Part shown: positions 8,993 through 19,925 of the stretch, in pieces
Layout of the letters: every line of letters starts with the position of its first letter
Position numbering within the stretch: the first letter of the stretch is position 1
Origin: Phialocephala subalpina
Taxonomy: Eukaryota > Ascomycota > Leotiomycetes > Helotiales > Mollisiaceae
Assembly (NCBI GenBank): GCA_900073065.1
Contig: FJOG01000004.1
Location: 1,410,736-1,474,735, forward strand
Length of the DNA: 64,000 nt
Reading direction: 5' to 3'
Program-made: the position numbers and the translations under genes
Notes under the pieces: model-generated
Database searches by the model: none
What the model was told of the DNA's origin: nothing
Seen by the model: the letters and a program-made list of their open reading frames with translations, nothing else

Positions 8993-11693
8993 TTAGTACT
9001 CGCTCAGCCTCAACTTCTTGCCGATCTCTCTTCGTCTGCTGTTCGCTCCCGAATTCGATTTATTGTCGTCCAATCCCTCGCCTCGTGCTTTGAGTGCCTG
9101 GAGCAGCATACCCGCATCGAAGAAACCATCTAGAAACATATTAGTCCCAAACTCACATCAAATGAAAAGGAGTACTCACAACCACCCAATCCCTCGTCAT
9201 CACTAGCCGCACTACTATCATCCACAGGCGTCATCGTGCCAGGGGTCTTCTTTCCATCGGCCTTAATCACGCGTCCTCGAGACTTCATCCTGCTTCCAGG
9301 CTTCGGTCTCGCGGCACTCGCTTCCCGGACTCGGCTAGCTTTTGGACTTGGTGCTCTGCGTTGCGTCGTTCTTAGCACCCTTCTAATTTCCAAGAGATAG
9401 CTGTCCAAGGCATCGACAAATCGTTTCGTCTGGCGATGTTTGCTAGAAGCGCAAATGCTGATTCCCTCGTCCTTGATAATATATCCAATTCCGAAACCAT
9501 CTCCGGATGTGGGACCGAAGCCAAATTGTCGTAGAGAAGGATTTCCGCAGTTGGAGGTGGAGATGATGGTGTTGTTTAATTTGTCCCATCCGGAATCAGC
9601 GAAGATGAGAGGCATGTTCAACTGGTGACCTCTTGAGGGAGAAGAATTGTGACGAGCTCGTCCGCCATTTGAGCGCACAGAGCGCACTTCGTCGCCATCG
9701 ATAGACATCAGCGAGTTGCGGCCTGGACTGCCAACCACAGAGGTGGGATCTCGTTCGGAACCGCCCTCGACTGGAGAGGAGTAGCCGTTGCTACTTAATC
9801 CGTTGGAAGATGCTGCTTCGGCTCCGTCTTCGTCGAGTGCTTTCTGCCAGACGCTGAACAGTGCGTACAAATGACGATCGCAGCCCTGGGCTTTGGCGCA
9901 TTCCCTCGTGTTAGCGGTGTGCTTTTGGCATGCTTTGCGGAGAGCATCGACTTTCTGCTGAGGAGGGTTCTCAGCCCAGAATGTTTGGACGAAGTCGACG
10001 GATTCGGGCGTCACAGATCGGATGGCTTCCGTTCGGCCGTGAAGATAGACTTTGGTCATTGCCGGTTCATATGTGCATTCTACACGGCCGTACAGACCGT
10101 AGTATGCAGCTTGGAAGGCCATTTGAACGAACGCATCTGGTGAGAAGCCCATCGAAGTCATAAAGTTCTTGCCGTATGCAGCGAAATCGAGAGTGGCAAA
10201 TTCGTTTTGTTGAATCAGGTCGGCTAGACGAGTTTCAGCGAAACGGAGAGCGATGCTGAGTTCTGGTACCATATCCCATTCGAGTTTGTGTGGTGTGGTG
10301 TTGACATCGCCAAAGCTGTCAGGATCTCGCTTGGATGGGTCAGGACTTGTCGATGCCCAGAGACTTGGAGCTTGACCGTTAATAGTGCGGGCGAAACGAA
10401 GAATGGTATCGGTATAGAGGTCGCTTGCGAATCTCAGAACTGTGTGGCCGTCGACACCAGTGTGCTCGAAGTTGATACCTGCGCTACCGTTCTTGCAAAC
10501 GATGATCTGAAGCTTGTCGTACCATCTATTCGTGCAGGTTCCGATCTGAACTCCTTTCTCGACCTCGCTGGTACCACAAAGCATGTTCTGACATAGCTCA
10601 GCCCCGGACGCTGGCTCGGTGTAGTCTAAGCATAGGATGAAGAGAGCGGAGTCGACTATGCCAAGACAATCTGCGTTGTTTGACCCCTCGTCCCTGGTCA
10701 TGACATCTCTTAGACCCGACCAAATCTTCCTGTTCTCCGTGCTGAGTACACCCAAGGCACCTTTGGCTGCTTCTTGGATTGGCGTTTGCTGAGCATCCTC
10801 GACGATGGTCTGGAGGTTAATGGAAACGTCCCTCTCAGTCATGATGAGGTCGGAGTTATCGTCTAGTACATCGAACCAATAGAATTGTCCATGACAAAGC
10901 ACGACTATGTGCTTGGCGTCAGGGTCTTGGCCGATGTGACAACCATTCTCGGTAGGTACACGCGCCGTTCCGAACAACCTCGAGTATTGATACATGCAAA
11001 GAGGTTGACCTCTAATGGCATCGGGTGGCAGCTCTTCCTTCCTGACTGCGCGCACAAAGTTCAACGCCGATATCACTAGTGAAGCAGCACGAGTGACTTG
11101 GTTGTTCCTCGCTGGTGTAGGGTCATCTTCGAGGAGGAAGAAGGGGTTAAGGTTCAAGACGACCGGGTTGTCGAAGTTCAGGTAGGAGTCGTACCCTTCA
11201 ACGTGTTAGTGATATGTCCTCTTGTGGTAAAGGACGACTTACAAAACTGCTCAATATAACTCGTCTTTCCAGTTGCATACTTCTTCAACCTCTCTTGCAA
11301 CTCTGGACCTTCATGCTTCAGGAACTCCTCGATGGCTTGGGTAGTCTCGGCATGCTCTCTTGGTGATTGCAACGGCTTCAACGCATCAAGGTATTTGGTA
11401 CAGGAGCTTTCCAGCTCGGGGATGGGGAGCTTGGGGAGCTTGTCCTGAGCGGCAAAGGTAATGCCCTGCTTCGACTTCGGTGGTTGGCTTGACGCCAATG
11501 GGTCTTTCTGATCTTTGGTGTACTGGTCTGTGACTTTCTTGGCACCATCGAGTGAACGACTCATATCTGAGGCTGCTTGAGGTTGACCTGGTTCGGCCAA
11601 GGATTCGTTCAAAGACTTTGGCATGGTAAAGGTCCGAATGGGGACTGAAGAGGTAGCGGAAGGCATCTTGGTCAGCAGGATGACTTTAAGCAT
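8993..11693 (-). CDS. facC: Carnitine O-acetyltransferase, cytosolic FacC/Yat2 type
   Basis: Three minus-strand exons (11693-11243, 11195-9180, 9129-8993) give ~867 residues. Introns of 47 and 50 nt join IEQF to WYDSYLNFDNP and GG to YGFFDAGMLLQA. The enzyme transfers acetyl groups between CoA and carnitine. The catalytic His is in FEHTGVDGHTVLRF near residue 395, and the fold entry NPVVLNLNPFFLLEDDP is present. Two features point to the FacC/Yat2 branch: a Ser/Gly-rich insertion (SSNGLSSNGYSSPVEGGSE) within the core, and a long basic tail ending LRLSEY with no peroxisomal SKL-type signal. In Aspergillus, FacC serves acetate use by moving acetyl units from the cytosol. ATGs at 11693, 11666 and 11624 are alternatives; the first encodes MLKVILLTKMPS, so weak mitochondrial targeting is not excluded. 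Confidence 0.88.
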
Positions 11694-13292
11694 GGAGCGA
11701 GCAGATGGTGGTGCTGATATTAAGACCGCGCAAGGCCGTCCTAAAGAAGTAATGGCAGTCGTGGAGACAGTAGGACGGCATCAGAGCTCTCGGATGTTGC
11801 TCGAGACATTCGATGGCGATGTAGAAAGACTTCCTTCTGACAGAGAGCCGTGGTTATATCTGGGGTCACCAAGTGGATCATGGACCACAGTGGGGGGATG
11901 CCCCGCATGATATTTGCTGCAGAATCCCATACATCGACTGAACTCTCACATCGGCCAGAAGGCCCATGTCGAGGGCATCCACACCCGTGCACTAGCTGGG
12001 GAGATATGCCGAGCTAATCTCGATGTCCGCAGCACCGAGCACGATGCTTGGAAACGTTGATACATAGGCAGGACGACGACATACCTTATGTGATTGTGCC
12101 TAATGGACAGGCAATATATTCTCGCGCCCAATTCCTCCGCAACGTCGTATATTTTTCCGATCTAGCACGTGTATAAAGTTTGTAAGGTTGACTGTGCAGG
12201 GAGCTGGAGCCGTGGAGTTGGAGCTTGAGCACTGTGCTGCCCAATCTTTCCAAAGCAACGGAACCACGATCCGAGGTGTATCAGAACATGTGAAGACGCT
12301 TGACACTCTTTCAAGACGATACAGAGGTGTGATTGCCCCGAAAGTGGAAGGGGAAGCCGCTTCCTCTTGCCCGAGGATGGTTTGGTTGGCACAACGGTTT
12401 TGCCGAGAAGGGGAAATAGCGCAGAGGTGTCGAGAGTTGACGTCTCACCCACTGACGAGCATGCAGGAGGGTGGATCTCCGTGAGAGGGTTGCGGATTGA
12501 AGGAACGTTAACGATAGGAGGGAGGACAGGCTATGAGTCGTGGTCGGGAAGGCTGGGATAGAGCCTCGAAGACAACGTGACAGCTGCAGACGTTGATGGG
12601 AGCGGTCTGGGGTGCGTGTGTGGGGTAATGATAGGAACAGAAACGCGGGAGCAGAATGCTGTGATGAAATATGTTTAACTGCCGGTCGAGTACGAGAGAA
12701 GAGACGACAAATTAACATCAGACGCTCGCTAGACGGTCTATGTGATTTGAATAATGCGCATGCTCATATAATTTCGGGTCTGATGATGCATTCTAGATGC
12801 GACTGAGGCAAATCTGGGGAATCGGATGAAAGGAGGCCATGCACGTGAAGTTAGTCATCATTGCATCACCAACAAAGCAAGTTACAATTTTCTTGTCCTC
12901 AGCTCATAATGTCCACAGATTTGAGGGAGATTGAGACAGACAAACTATGGCCGTGTCCAGCCCTCGATGTTGCCTTGATCGCCCTTCAACACTCACACCC
13001 AATTGAGAACGCCAGCAATGCACCTCTCCATACACTGGCAATCATCTGCCCATTCCGAACAACGTGATCAAGACATGTGTAGCGGTCATGGTCTCTACAA
13101 GCTGAGTACTTCGTAAATCACGCTCAAAGTTCGAATTACAGTCTGAACCATTGTCTCGCACTTGCTTCATCTGTTGTTGTTTCCGTTGATCACCCCCCAA
13201 CCTTGATGCAACTTCATGCTTCATCTCTCATCATCCCTATATTCTCCTACGCCTCAAGCCTAGCCTGATCAACGTGGTCACACATCTCTGCG
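11694..13292. other. Divergent promoter region between facC and the MFS gene
   Basis: About 1.6 kb between divergent genes. The minus strand is pyrimidine-rich, as in fungal leaders. A 52-codon ATG frame at ~12,909 (+) lacks any recognisable feature and is not called. No RNA gene or repeat found. Confidence 0.4.
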
Positions 13293-15284
13293 ATGGGTAT
13301 CGTATTCCACCGAAAGCCGAAAGAGAAGAAAGTACTTGCCTGTCATCATCAAGCTCAGCCTCAAGCAGCCACGATTGAGGCCTCCAACGGTCACGTGGGA
13401 GATCCAAGTGGTCCAGAACCAGCAGTAGCCTCGACTGACGCCAAAGGTCGATGCACAATTTGTCGCCAAGAACAGCTAACGGCAAGACGTTACCGATGGA
13501 AGCTCATTTGTGGAATCTTCTTCCCGTTTGCGCTCTCGGCTCTCGATGTGACGATCATAGCCTCTGCTCTGCCATGGATTGCTCTTGACTTTGGTCAGCC
13601 CCTTTCTATATCACTCCCTATTATCGCTAATAGGAATAGGCGAAATATCCCAATGTCATGGATCATCTCAGCATTCAACTTATGCTCAGCGGCTTTCATC
13701 CCATTTTGGAGCCAGATGTGTGACATCTTCGGCCGAACAGCAACGATCGAAGCAACACTCATCCTTATGATGATCGGATCCGCTCTCTGCACAGGCGCTC
13801 CAACATCTGCCTTCCCACTTCTTATCTTCGGTCGAGCAATCCAAGGACTTTCTGTGGCAGGAATCACCGTCACCACCCGAGTCATCATGTCCGACAAAGT
13901 CTCCCTGAAAGAAAACGCCAAAAATAACAGCATCTTTGCCATGTTCGGCGGCCTCTCCTACGCCATCGGACCCGCCATAGGTGGTTATTTGACGGACAAA
14001 ACCTGGCGATGGTGCTTCGGAATCAACCTTCCTGTCGCCTTCGTAGGAGCCATCCTCGTCTTCCTCATCCTCCACCCCGAACTCCTTGGTCCACAACCCT
14101 TACCAGAGCTTCTGAACAGAGAAGTAGAAATCGAAGGGTCCGCTCCCGTCCAAAAACTCAAAGCCCGCCTCCTAACCATCGATTTCGGCGGCCAATTCCT
14201 CTTCCTCTTCGGCATGTCCCTCTTAATCCTAAGCCTCACATGGGGCGGCGCCCGGTACCCTTGGTCTTCACCAAAAGTCATCATTTGTCTCGTCCTCGGC
14301 ACCCTCCTCGCCCTCTCATTCATGATATACCAATCCCTCATGGTACCCGGCCGGTACCTCTCCCGCCTCCTACCCCTCCAACGACCAACTATCCCCTGGG
14401 TCCTACTCACGCAACGAAACATGGGCCTCCTCTTCTACATCAATTTCTGTACCGGAATGGGAATGATAGCCGTTTTGTATTTTGTCGACATATACTTCAC
14501 CTTCGTGAAACTGTACACTCCCTCTCAAGCCGGTATCCAACTGCTATACTACACGCCTGGAATAGGAATCGGTGTCTATACCGCGATGGTGATGTGTAAT
14601 TTCTATCCCCGCCAAACATTCACGCCTATCTTCCTCGGCTCAATCATCGAAGCTACTGGCATCATTATCCTAACATGGGCTCTATACCAAGGCCATAGAG
14701 CGACCATATACGGCATGATGGCCCTTACTGGTGCCGGGACAGGAATGCGCTTTATGCCCAATTCTCTCCACGGCATCAGATTCTTTCCTAATAACATCGC
14801 TTCGGTCATCGCCCTCACATCCTTCGTTGTCCCATTCGGAGGCACACTGTCGATGACGATCATGGGGAGCGTGTTTAACAATAAAGCTGGGGTTTCGATG
14901 TCTAGTATGTCTAACTATAGCTCTAGTTCTTCTACAGTCGGAACTCTTACCGATGGAGCGAGACGTGCTATCCAGGAAGCTGGCAGAAGAGGGGTCGTCT
15001 GGGCATTCATATCTATTCTTCCGATGATGTGGCTTTGTGTTTTGGCTGCTGCTATGTTGGGGAATGTCAAGATCACCAAAGACAGAAACGTGGATAAGGA
15101 AGGAAAGGTGGATTGGAGTGAGAATGTTACTGAGAGCGTGTATCTGGTTGGGTGGGCTAGAAGGCGCTTCAGGAAGACCAAGGGTGAGATGAATGTTGTG
15201 GGGAATGGTCTTCAGCATGTAGCAGGTCGGGAGAAGAATGAGAAGAAGGAGAGTACTGTGGTGACGAGTAGTGCTTTGGTATAA
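13293..15284 (+). CDS. MFS transporter, DHA2 (14-TMS drug:H+ antiporter-like)
   Basis: An uninterrupted frame of 663 residues, with ~14 hydrophobic segments after a 65-residue polar N-terminus. The first helix region ALDVTIIASALPWIA, the motif-A-like loop QMCDIFGRT, RAIQGLSVAGITV, and motif C (IGPAIGGYL) identify a DHA2-type transporter, likely exporting a toxin or metabolite at the plasma membrane. At 13,594-13,639 the gene contains what looks like an old 46-nt intron (GTCAGC...GAATAG) whose removal would give DFGEISQ but put the rest out of frame. Read without splicing it stays open and adds ~15 residues (QPLSISLPIIANRNR) in the first loop. Either the intron became coding through a compensating one-base loss, or the assembly lacks one base. 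Its neighbour is a broken reductase. Confidence 0.8.
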   Translation: MGIVFHRKPKEKKVLACHHQAQPQAATIEASNGHVGDPSGPEPAVASTDAKGRCTICRQEQLTARRYRWKLICGIFFPFALSALDVTIIASALPWIALDFGQPLSISLPIIANRNRRNIPMSWIISAFNLCSAAFIPFWSQMCDIFGRTATIEATLILMMIGSALCTGAPTSAFPLLIFGRAIQGLSVAGITVTTRVIMSDKVSLKENAKNNSIFAMFGGLSYAIGPAIGGYLTDKTWRWCFGINLPVAFVGAILVFLILHPELLGPQPLPELLNREVEIEGSAPVQKLKARLLTIDFGGQFLFLFGMSLLILSLTWGGARYPWSSPKVIICLVLGTLLALSFMIYQSLMVPGRYLSRLLPLQRPTIPWVLLTQRNMGLLFYINFCTGMGMIAVLYFVDIYFTFVKLYTPSQAGIQLLYYTPGIGIGVYTAMVMCNFYPRQTFTPIFLGSIIEATGIIILTWALYQGHRATIYGMMALTGAGTGMRFMPNSLHGIRFFPNNIASVIALTSFVVPFGGTLSMTIMGSVFNNKAGVSMSSMSNYSSSSSTVGTLTDGARRAIQEAGRRGVVWAFISILPMMWLCVLAAAMLGNVKITKDRNVDKEGKVDWSENVTESVYLVGWARRRFRKTKGEMNVVGNGLQHVAGREKNEKKESTVVTSSALV

Positions 15285-15686
15285 TATCCAAGATTGAAGA
15301 AACTACTCAAGGTACTGTCAATACACAGCCGTTTATGCATTTTCATCTCCTTGTTCCAATTTTGGGAGAAAACCGTCATGTCCTTCTAGTCAACCCAAAT
15401 CCACCAATCTACACAACGTCATCCCTCTTGAAAGCCACCACACCCATAAGGCATTGAACTTGAGTCAGATAATTAACTCAACCGTCCACTTCAAATTATT
15501 TCAACAATAAAAGGAGGGGCATCAAAGGAGAACACCCGGAATGTTTTCTAAGCAATTCTTGGTAAGCAAACCCCCCTCACTACCGAGCATGAAACCGAGC
15601 AGATGATATAAACTCACCTACAAAGTATAAATAAAGATATATCCACTGATCATCAAGTACAATTCATCAAAAACTATCTATCAACA
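15285..15686. other. Intergenic between MFS gene and reductase pseudogene
   Basis: AT-richer DNA with TATA-like stretches (~15,620-15,650) before the ATG at 15,687, consistent with a promoter. No other gene. Confidence 0.4.
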
Positions 15687-16745
15687 ATGTCCCTCCCAAC
15701 CTCCCACCTAGCAGCCATCCTCCCTGCTCCAAGACAAAAACTCGAAATCAAAACCCGAGCGACGCCCTCTATCTCTCTCGACGAAGTCCTGATCAAAATC
15801 ACAGCCACGGCCATAAACCCCATAGACTGGAAATTCCAGGACGATTTCCCCGATGTCTTGAATTACCTACAGTCCTCGGCTCCGACGCCGCTAGCATCAT
15901 CGCTCAAATCGGCTCAGATGTCACCAATTTCAAGATAGGCGATCTAGTATTCTTCCAAGGAATAATCAACAAAATCGAATTCTCGACTTTTCAGCAATAT
16001 TGCCAAATACCTGCAGCTCTGGTAGGCAAGACGCCTGATAACTTGACAGATGAGCAAGTCGCGGGTGTGAGTTTGGCGTGTGGCTGCTATGACGGCTCTG
16101 TATTCTAAAGAGGGTCTGGGGATTCAACCGCCGTGGAGTAGAGGGGGTGAAGGGGCTGGGAAGGGGAAGGCATTGTTGGTGATTGGGGGATCGAGTTCAG
16201 TTGGGCAGTATGCTGTTCAGATGGCTAGGATTTCGGGGTTTGAACGTGTTGTCACCAATTCCTCGCCAGCTCATTTCGACGCTCTGAAGGGGTTGGGAGC
16301 GACACATATTCTGGATCGTTCAACAGCTACTCCGGAAGAGTACGTGAAAGCTGTTGGAGGTTTAGAAGCCATTCTTGTTTTGGATGCTATCTTGATACAT
16401 TCAACACGGATTCTGGAGATTGATATTCTGCAGTTGTTGAAGGGAGGGGATGTGGTTACTTTGTTGCCGATTTATGAGGAGGCGATCAAAGTCCCGAATC
16501 CGGATCCAGAGAGGGAGGTGAGGACTAAACGTATAACGGGTCTGGGGTCGTTGCCTGGATTGAGGCACCTGTCGGAGCCGTTGGTGAAGGTGATGGGGGG
16601 TGAGGATGGGTGGTTAGCGAAGGGGTTGTTGCAGCCGAATAAGGTGGAAGTGGTGGATGGTGGGCTTGGGGGGTTGGAGAGAGCCTTGGAGAGGAATAAG
16701 AAGGGGCTTAGCGGGGTCAAGGTTGTGATTCGACCGCAAGATTAG
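15687..16745 (+). pseudogene. MDR-family enoyl reductase / zinc-type alcohol dehydrogenase-like, frameshifted
   Basis: The start MSLPTSHLAAILPAP and EVLIKITATAINPIDWKFQ are typical of ToxD/CipB-like medium-chain reductases. Near 15,866 the frame slips: the continuation TVLGSDAASIIAQIGSDV lies one frame away, as if a C were lost from a run of C. Near 16,078 it slips again, from VAGVSLA to AAMTALYSKEG. The cofactor-binding motif LLVIGGSSSVGQYAVQMA follows intact, and the frame then runs to the stop at 16,745. Restored length would be ~350 residues, normal for the family. It would reduce a double bond or carbonyl using NAD(P)H, often in secondary metabolism. As written it cannot make the enzyme. 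Sequencing error is the alternative for the first slip, less so for the second. Confidence 0.72.
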
Positions 16746-17902
16746 GACGATCAATTGAGTGTTGGAAAAGATGAAAATAATTGCAGTTGCATTCTTCAAT
16801 AAACAATCCCCAAGAGATCAATATTTGGTTTCTCACTCGATATCGTGACCGAAAAACAGAGCAACCTTGGTCTGTAGAACTACTGTAATCCAACCTCCTT
16901 CAAATCCAATTCAACCCTCTTTAACGTCTCGTGTTCCAGTCTCCATCTCTCCTCTGCAGCCACCAACTCCTATCTTGCAATTATCTCGATCCAAACATCC
17001 ACTCGGGTCGGATTGGTAACATTGCTCTTCAAGGTCAAGTTCATCTTCCCATCCAGAAGCACCCAGACCCCAAGACTCATCCCCGTCGAGCTGTCAAAAT
17101 TTCCCATCTGACAAGAAATAAAAAATCGGGGACTTTTTCAACCCGAAAAGTTGTTGGTGCGGTTCGGAGAAGGTTCCGGGAGTGAGCGGTAACGCTACTG
17201 CAATATCAACCCTACTAAGACAACCGCAGCTGCAGGCCACGACAGCCTCACCTCAGCCAAAGGATAAAGTGATGGTGAGACATGCTAGCAATGTAGCTAA
17301 AAAGTGCGATGTGCGACAAAATGATACGACAGAAGGAACCTGCGAGCAAAGGGAAGAGTTGATCAAGGTGCTAGCAGAAAGCCATGAAAAGTAAATGATG
17401 CCTTTTGATGAGCATGGGAACCTCGGGTATGTTTTTGTTCACATTCAAATCTTCAAAACAAACATAGATTCGACGAACGTGTATTCAAAGGCAAGTAAAG
17501 ACCGCATATAACGATAGCAAGCTGTCTCAGTCTTAAACTTTCCGCACCCCAAACCATCAACCGAGACACAACATGGGCGACGCAGCTTAATAAGTAGGAC
17601 ATCTATGCGTGATAATTCCTAAGAAGTACCTCTTCGCGAGTGCAGTTGCTGCAGAAAACATGGCTTCGGTCACAAGCAGAGCATGCTACATGAATGCGAT
17701 TGTCGTGCTCAGTGCCGCATTCGCACTAGCAAAGATTAGCAGGTGCTTACAGCAGGAAAGACTCATCTTACGCATCTGCAGAACAGCGTTTTCTTCAAAG
17801 AACCCCTGTAATTATACCATTTGGGTGCTGTAAACGGTGCCTCGCCTCCTGAACCAAGATCTTGAATCTGCTAGAGACTTAGCATATGTTATGTAATCCA
17901 GT
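16746..17902. other. Intergenic with one outlying copy of the ~190-bp repeat family
   Basis: A coding-like but unassignable frame ends near 17,185 (Lys/Arg-rich). 17,204-17,330 is an outlying repeat copy, listed separately. Nothing else is supportable. Confidence 0.4.
17204..17330. repeat. Outlying copy of the ~190-bp repeat family
   Basis: It shares ACTGCAATATCA, CAGGCCACGACAGCCTC, AAAGGATAA and CTAAAAAGTGCGATGTGCGA with 19,731-19,850, in the same order and orientation (estimated ~70% identity by eye). The CTAAAAA...GCGACAAA end matches the core of the tandem units at 20.0-21.2 kb. The copies here and at 19.7 kb bracket the zinc-finger gene. Confidence 0.6.
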
Positions 17903-19168
17903 CTAAACTTGGGACAAAAAATATACGGGCTTGACGGAGATATTGCCAGAAGGCGTATCAACATTTCCTCCCAAATCAGAGGAAGACGACAAAGTAGTCG
18001 TGTTATCGACTGGAGGGGGCACACAGAGGAGACAACCCGACCAGTCAATCCCACTTGGGACATTCTCGACCCGAATATTGTGATGTTCTGCAACATTGGC
18101 AGCTTCGAGCATGTCCCGGAGTCCCTGCACAATGCCATGGTCAAGAAAAGGATGGTGTTCGAGCTGCTCTCTGGACAATTGAGATGAAGGGTAAGTCTCG
18201 CAGCCACCAAAGCCGCAAGAATAATCGCGCGGCTGTGAGGATGGCCGGACATGCTCCTCGAAGATGTGACTGCTGATCTCCTTACGAGTCTGGAAGCCTT
18301 CAAAACCTCCTCTGGCCTCCTTCTCACAATGACTGACGGGACAGAAGCCATCATTCTCATGCTCCACCTCCTGAATATGTTGCAGCCACTTGTCTTTCCC
18401 CGCGAAAGATATACCAAGTATTTCACAACCTTTATACGGGCATCGAAAACTTTGCTGGCCAGAATGCACCTGACGTACATGACGTTGGAGATCATGTGTA
18501 TTCCGGAACGGTTTCTTGAATCGACAGCCATGTCTGGTACAGACAAGTGGTGTAACGTGGATATTCTCAAGGTGTCTGTTCAAGGACGAGAGAAGGCGGA
18601 ATGTCTCTTTCGACCTGCAGCCATTCCACATGCACCGACTTGGACCCAGCCAATTCTCAGTGACGGAGATGGAGTGGGATTCGAGATGAGCCTCCAGTTC
18701 TGCATTACTGGAGAAAGGTGTACGACCAGCTAAACAGCCATCCCAGGTGCAGCACAAAGGCTGCGCAACGATACCAACTTGGGTAGTTGGAGGAGGTGCT
18801 TTAGGTGCGAAAGGGGAAGCTCGTTGCCCAAGTACAGGCTGGCCCGGCCAAGGTTCGATGTTGTAGAACGGTTTGTCGCCAACTCTGTCGTCCAAATGAA
18901 AATTCACCAGCATTGATGGGGAGTAGGATTGACCCTGAATCTCTGCTGGCCTGCGGCTCAAAGTTGCCCTGATTAGCGTGGGATCTTTTTTTTTTACTTA
19001 CATGAAGCCATCATGTTGGTTGGCGGGAGTTGCATGACCGATTGGCTGCTGATTTGTCGTCCAAGCATCATCCAGAGGCTCCCAGGCAGAGCCAGATGCT
19101 AACTGGGCCAATGTCTCGTCGAGAACCGTTTGGTCCAGCGAACTGAAATCGAAAGTGCTGAAATCCAT
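17903..19168 (-). CDS. C2H2 zinc-finger protein, putative transcription factor
   Basis: Two exons (19168-19002 and 18950-17903) joined over a 51-nt intron give ~404 residues. Exon 1 starts MDFSTFDFSSLDQTV and is acidic and Gln-rich, like an activation region. The centre carries about five C2H2-type fingers with long C-x4-C spacing: CTWDGC, CMWNGC, CTRHGC, CPYKGC and a more degenerate CPVSHC. Each is followed by paired His (for example DLQRHVRQVH). This C-x4-C form is common in fungal TFIIIA-like and uncharacterised C2H2 proteins. No catalytic domain. It is nuclear by inference, target unknown. It lies between dispersed repeat copies and has a short GC-rich minisatellite immediately upstream of its ATG, where promoter elements would be expected. 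Confidence 0.75.
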
Positions 19169-19196
19169 TGTCGGTGAGGGGATGGGGCGAACAAGC

Positions 19197-19253
19197 GAGG
19201 GCGTTCTGAGCGAGGGCGTTTTCGGGCGTTTTCGGGCGTTTTCGGGCGCTGTC
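19197..19253. repeat. 10-bp minisatellite GGGCGTTTTC
   Basis: Three perfect copies at 19,214-19,243, a degenerate fourth (GGGCGCTGTC) and a partial earlier copy. It begins ~30 bp upstream of the zinc-finger ATG, so it lies in the leader or promoter. Confidence 0.85.
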
Positions 19254-19730
19254 GATCCTGGTCTTTATCGCTTTGACAGGCGGATTGTGTGTAACGATGA
19301 AGGCAAAACTTTCAGAACGAGGGTGGGATAAGGACCTGATTATATATTCTGCGGCTGTCGATGAAGTCTACTTTTCGAAGGGCGATCTCGATCCTGCAGG
19401 CATCCAATCTGCAGAGGTGGCTTGCCGGTTGATGGATTCTGTAAGGCTTTACGTTCCATCCCAAAGAATTCGAGCAGTAACCTCAGATTGGAGACACATT
19501 CTCGCAAGCACTAGCTGTGTAAGCGGTAGCTGAGCAAGTGGCCGAGACTGCTTGCGGGGCCGAGCCTGCTGCAGTTGGTTCTGAGCATAAAGTGATCTCT
19601 TGTACATTGCGAAAGAGCACTACCTGCCTATATGATGCACTAAAACAAAAACTTTCGATAGCAAGACATCTCGAAGTTCTTTGACTTGTAATCCTGCTAA
19701 CTTATCAAACTCATACTGCGACGCTCCGTA

Positions 19731-19850
19731 CTGCAATATCATCTATCTTAAGATTCGTACTTCCACAGGCCACAACAGCCTCGCTTCGAGGCAAAGGATA
19801 ACATGATAGCCAGACATGCTAAAAAGTGCGATGTGCGATAGAAACCCTTC
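19731..19850. repeat. Second outlying copy of the ~190-bp repeat family
   Basis: Direct repeat of 17,204-17,330. It lacks a 12-bp segment (GCAATGTAGCTA) present in that copy. It ends in CTAAAAAGTGCGATGTGCGA, the family core. Confidence 0.6.
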
Positions 19851-19925
19851 TGTCCCTTTAAAATCAAGGTCCAAAACTCAAAATCAACCTCATGATCAAG
19901 TTGACGTAGCTGATGGGCAGAACTA

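Noticed and set aside
12909..13067. 52-codon ATG frame upstream of the MFS gene
   Set aside because: No signal, domain or coding-like composition, and it lies in the promoter region.
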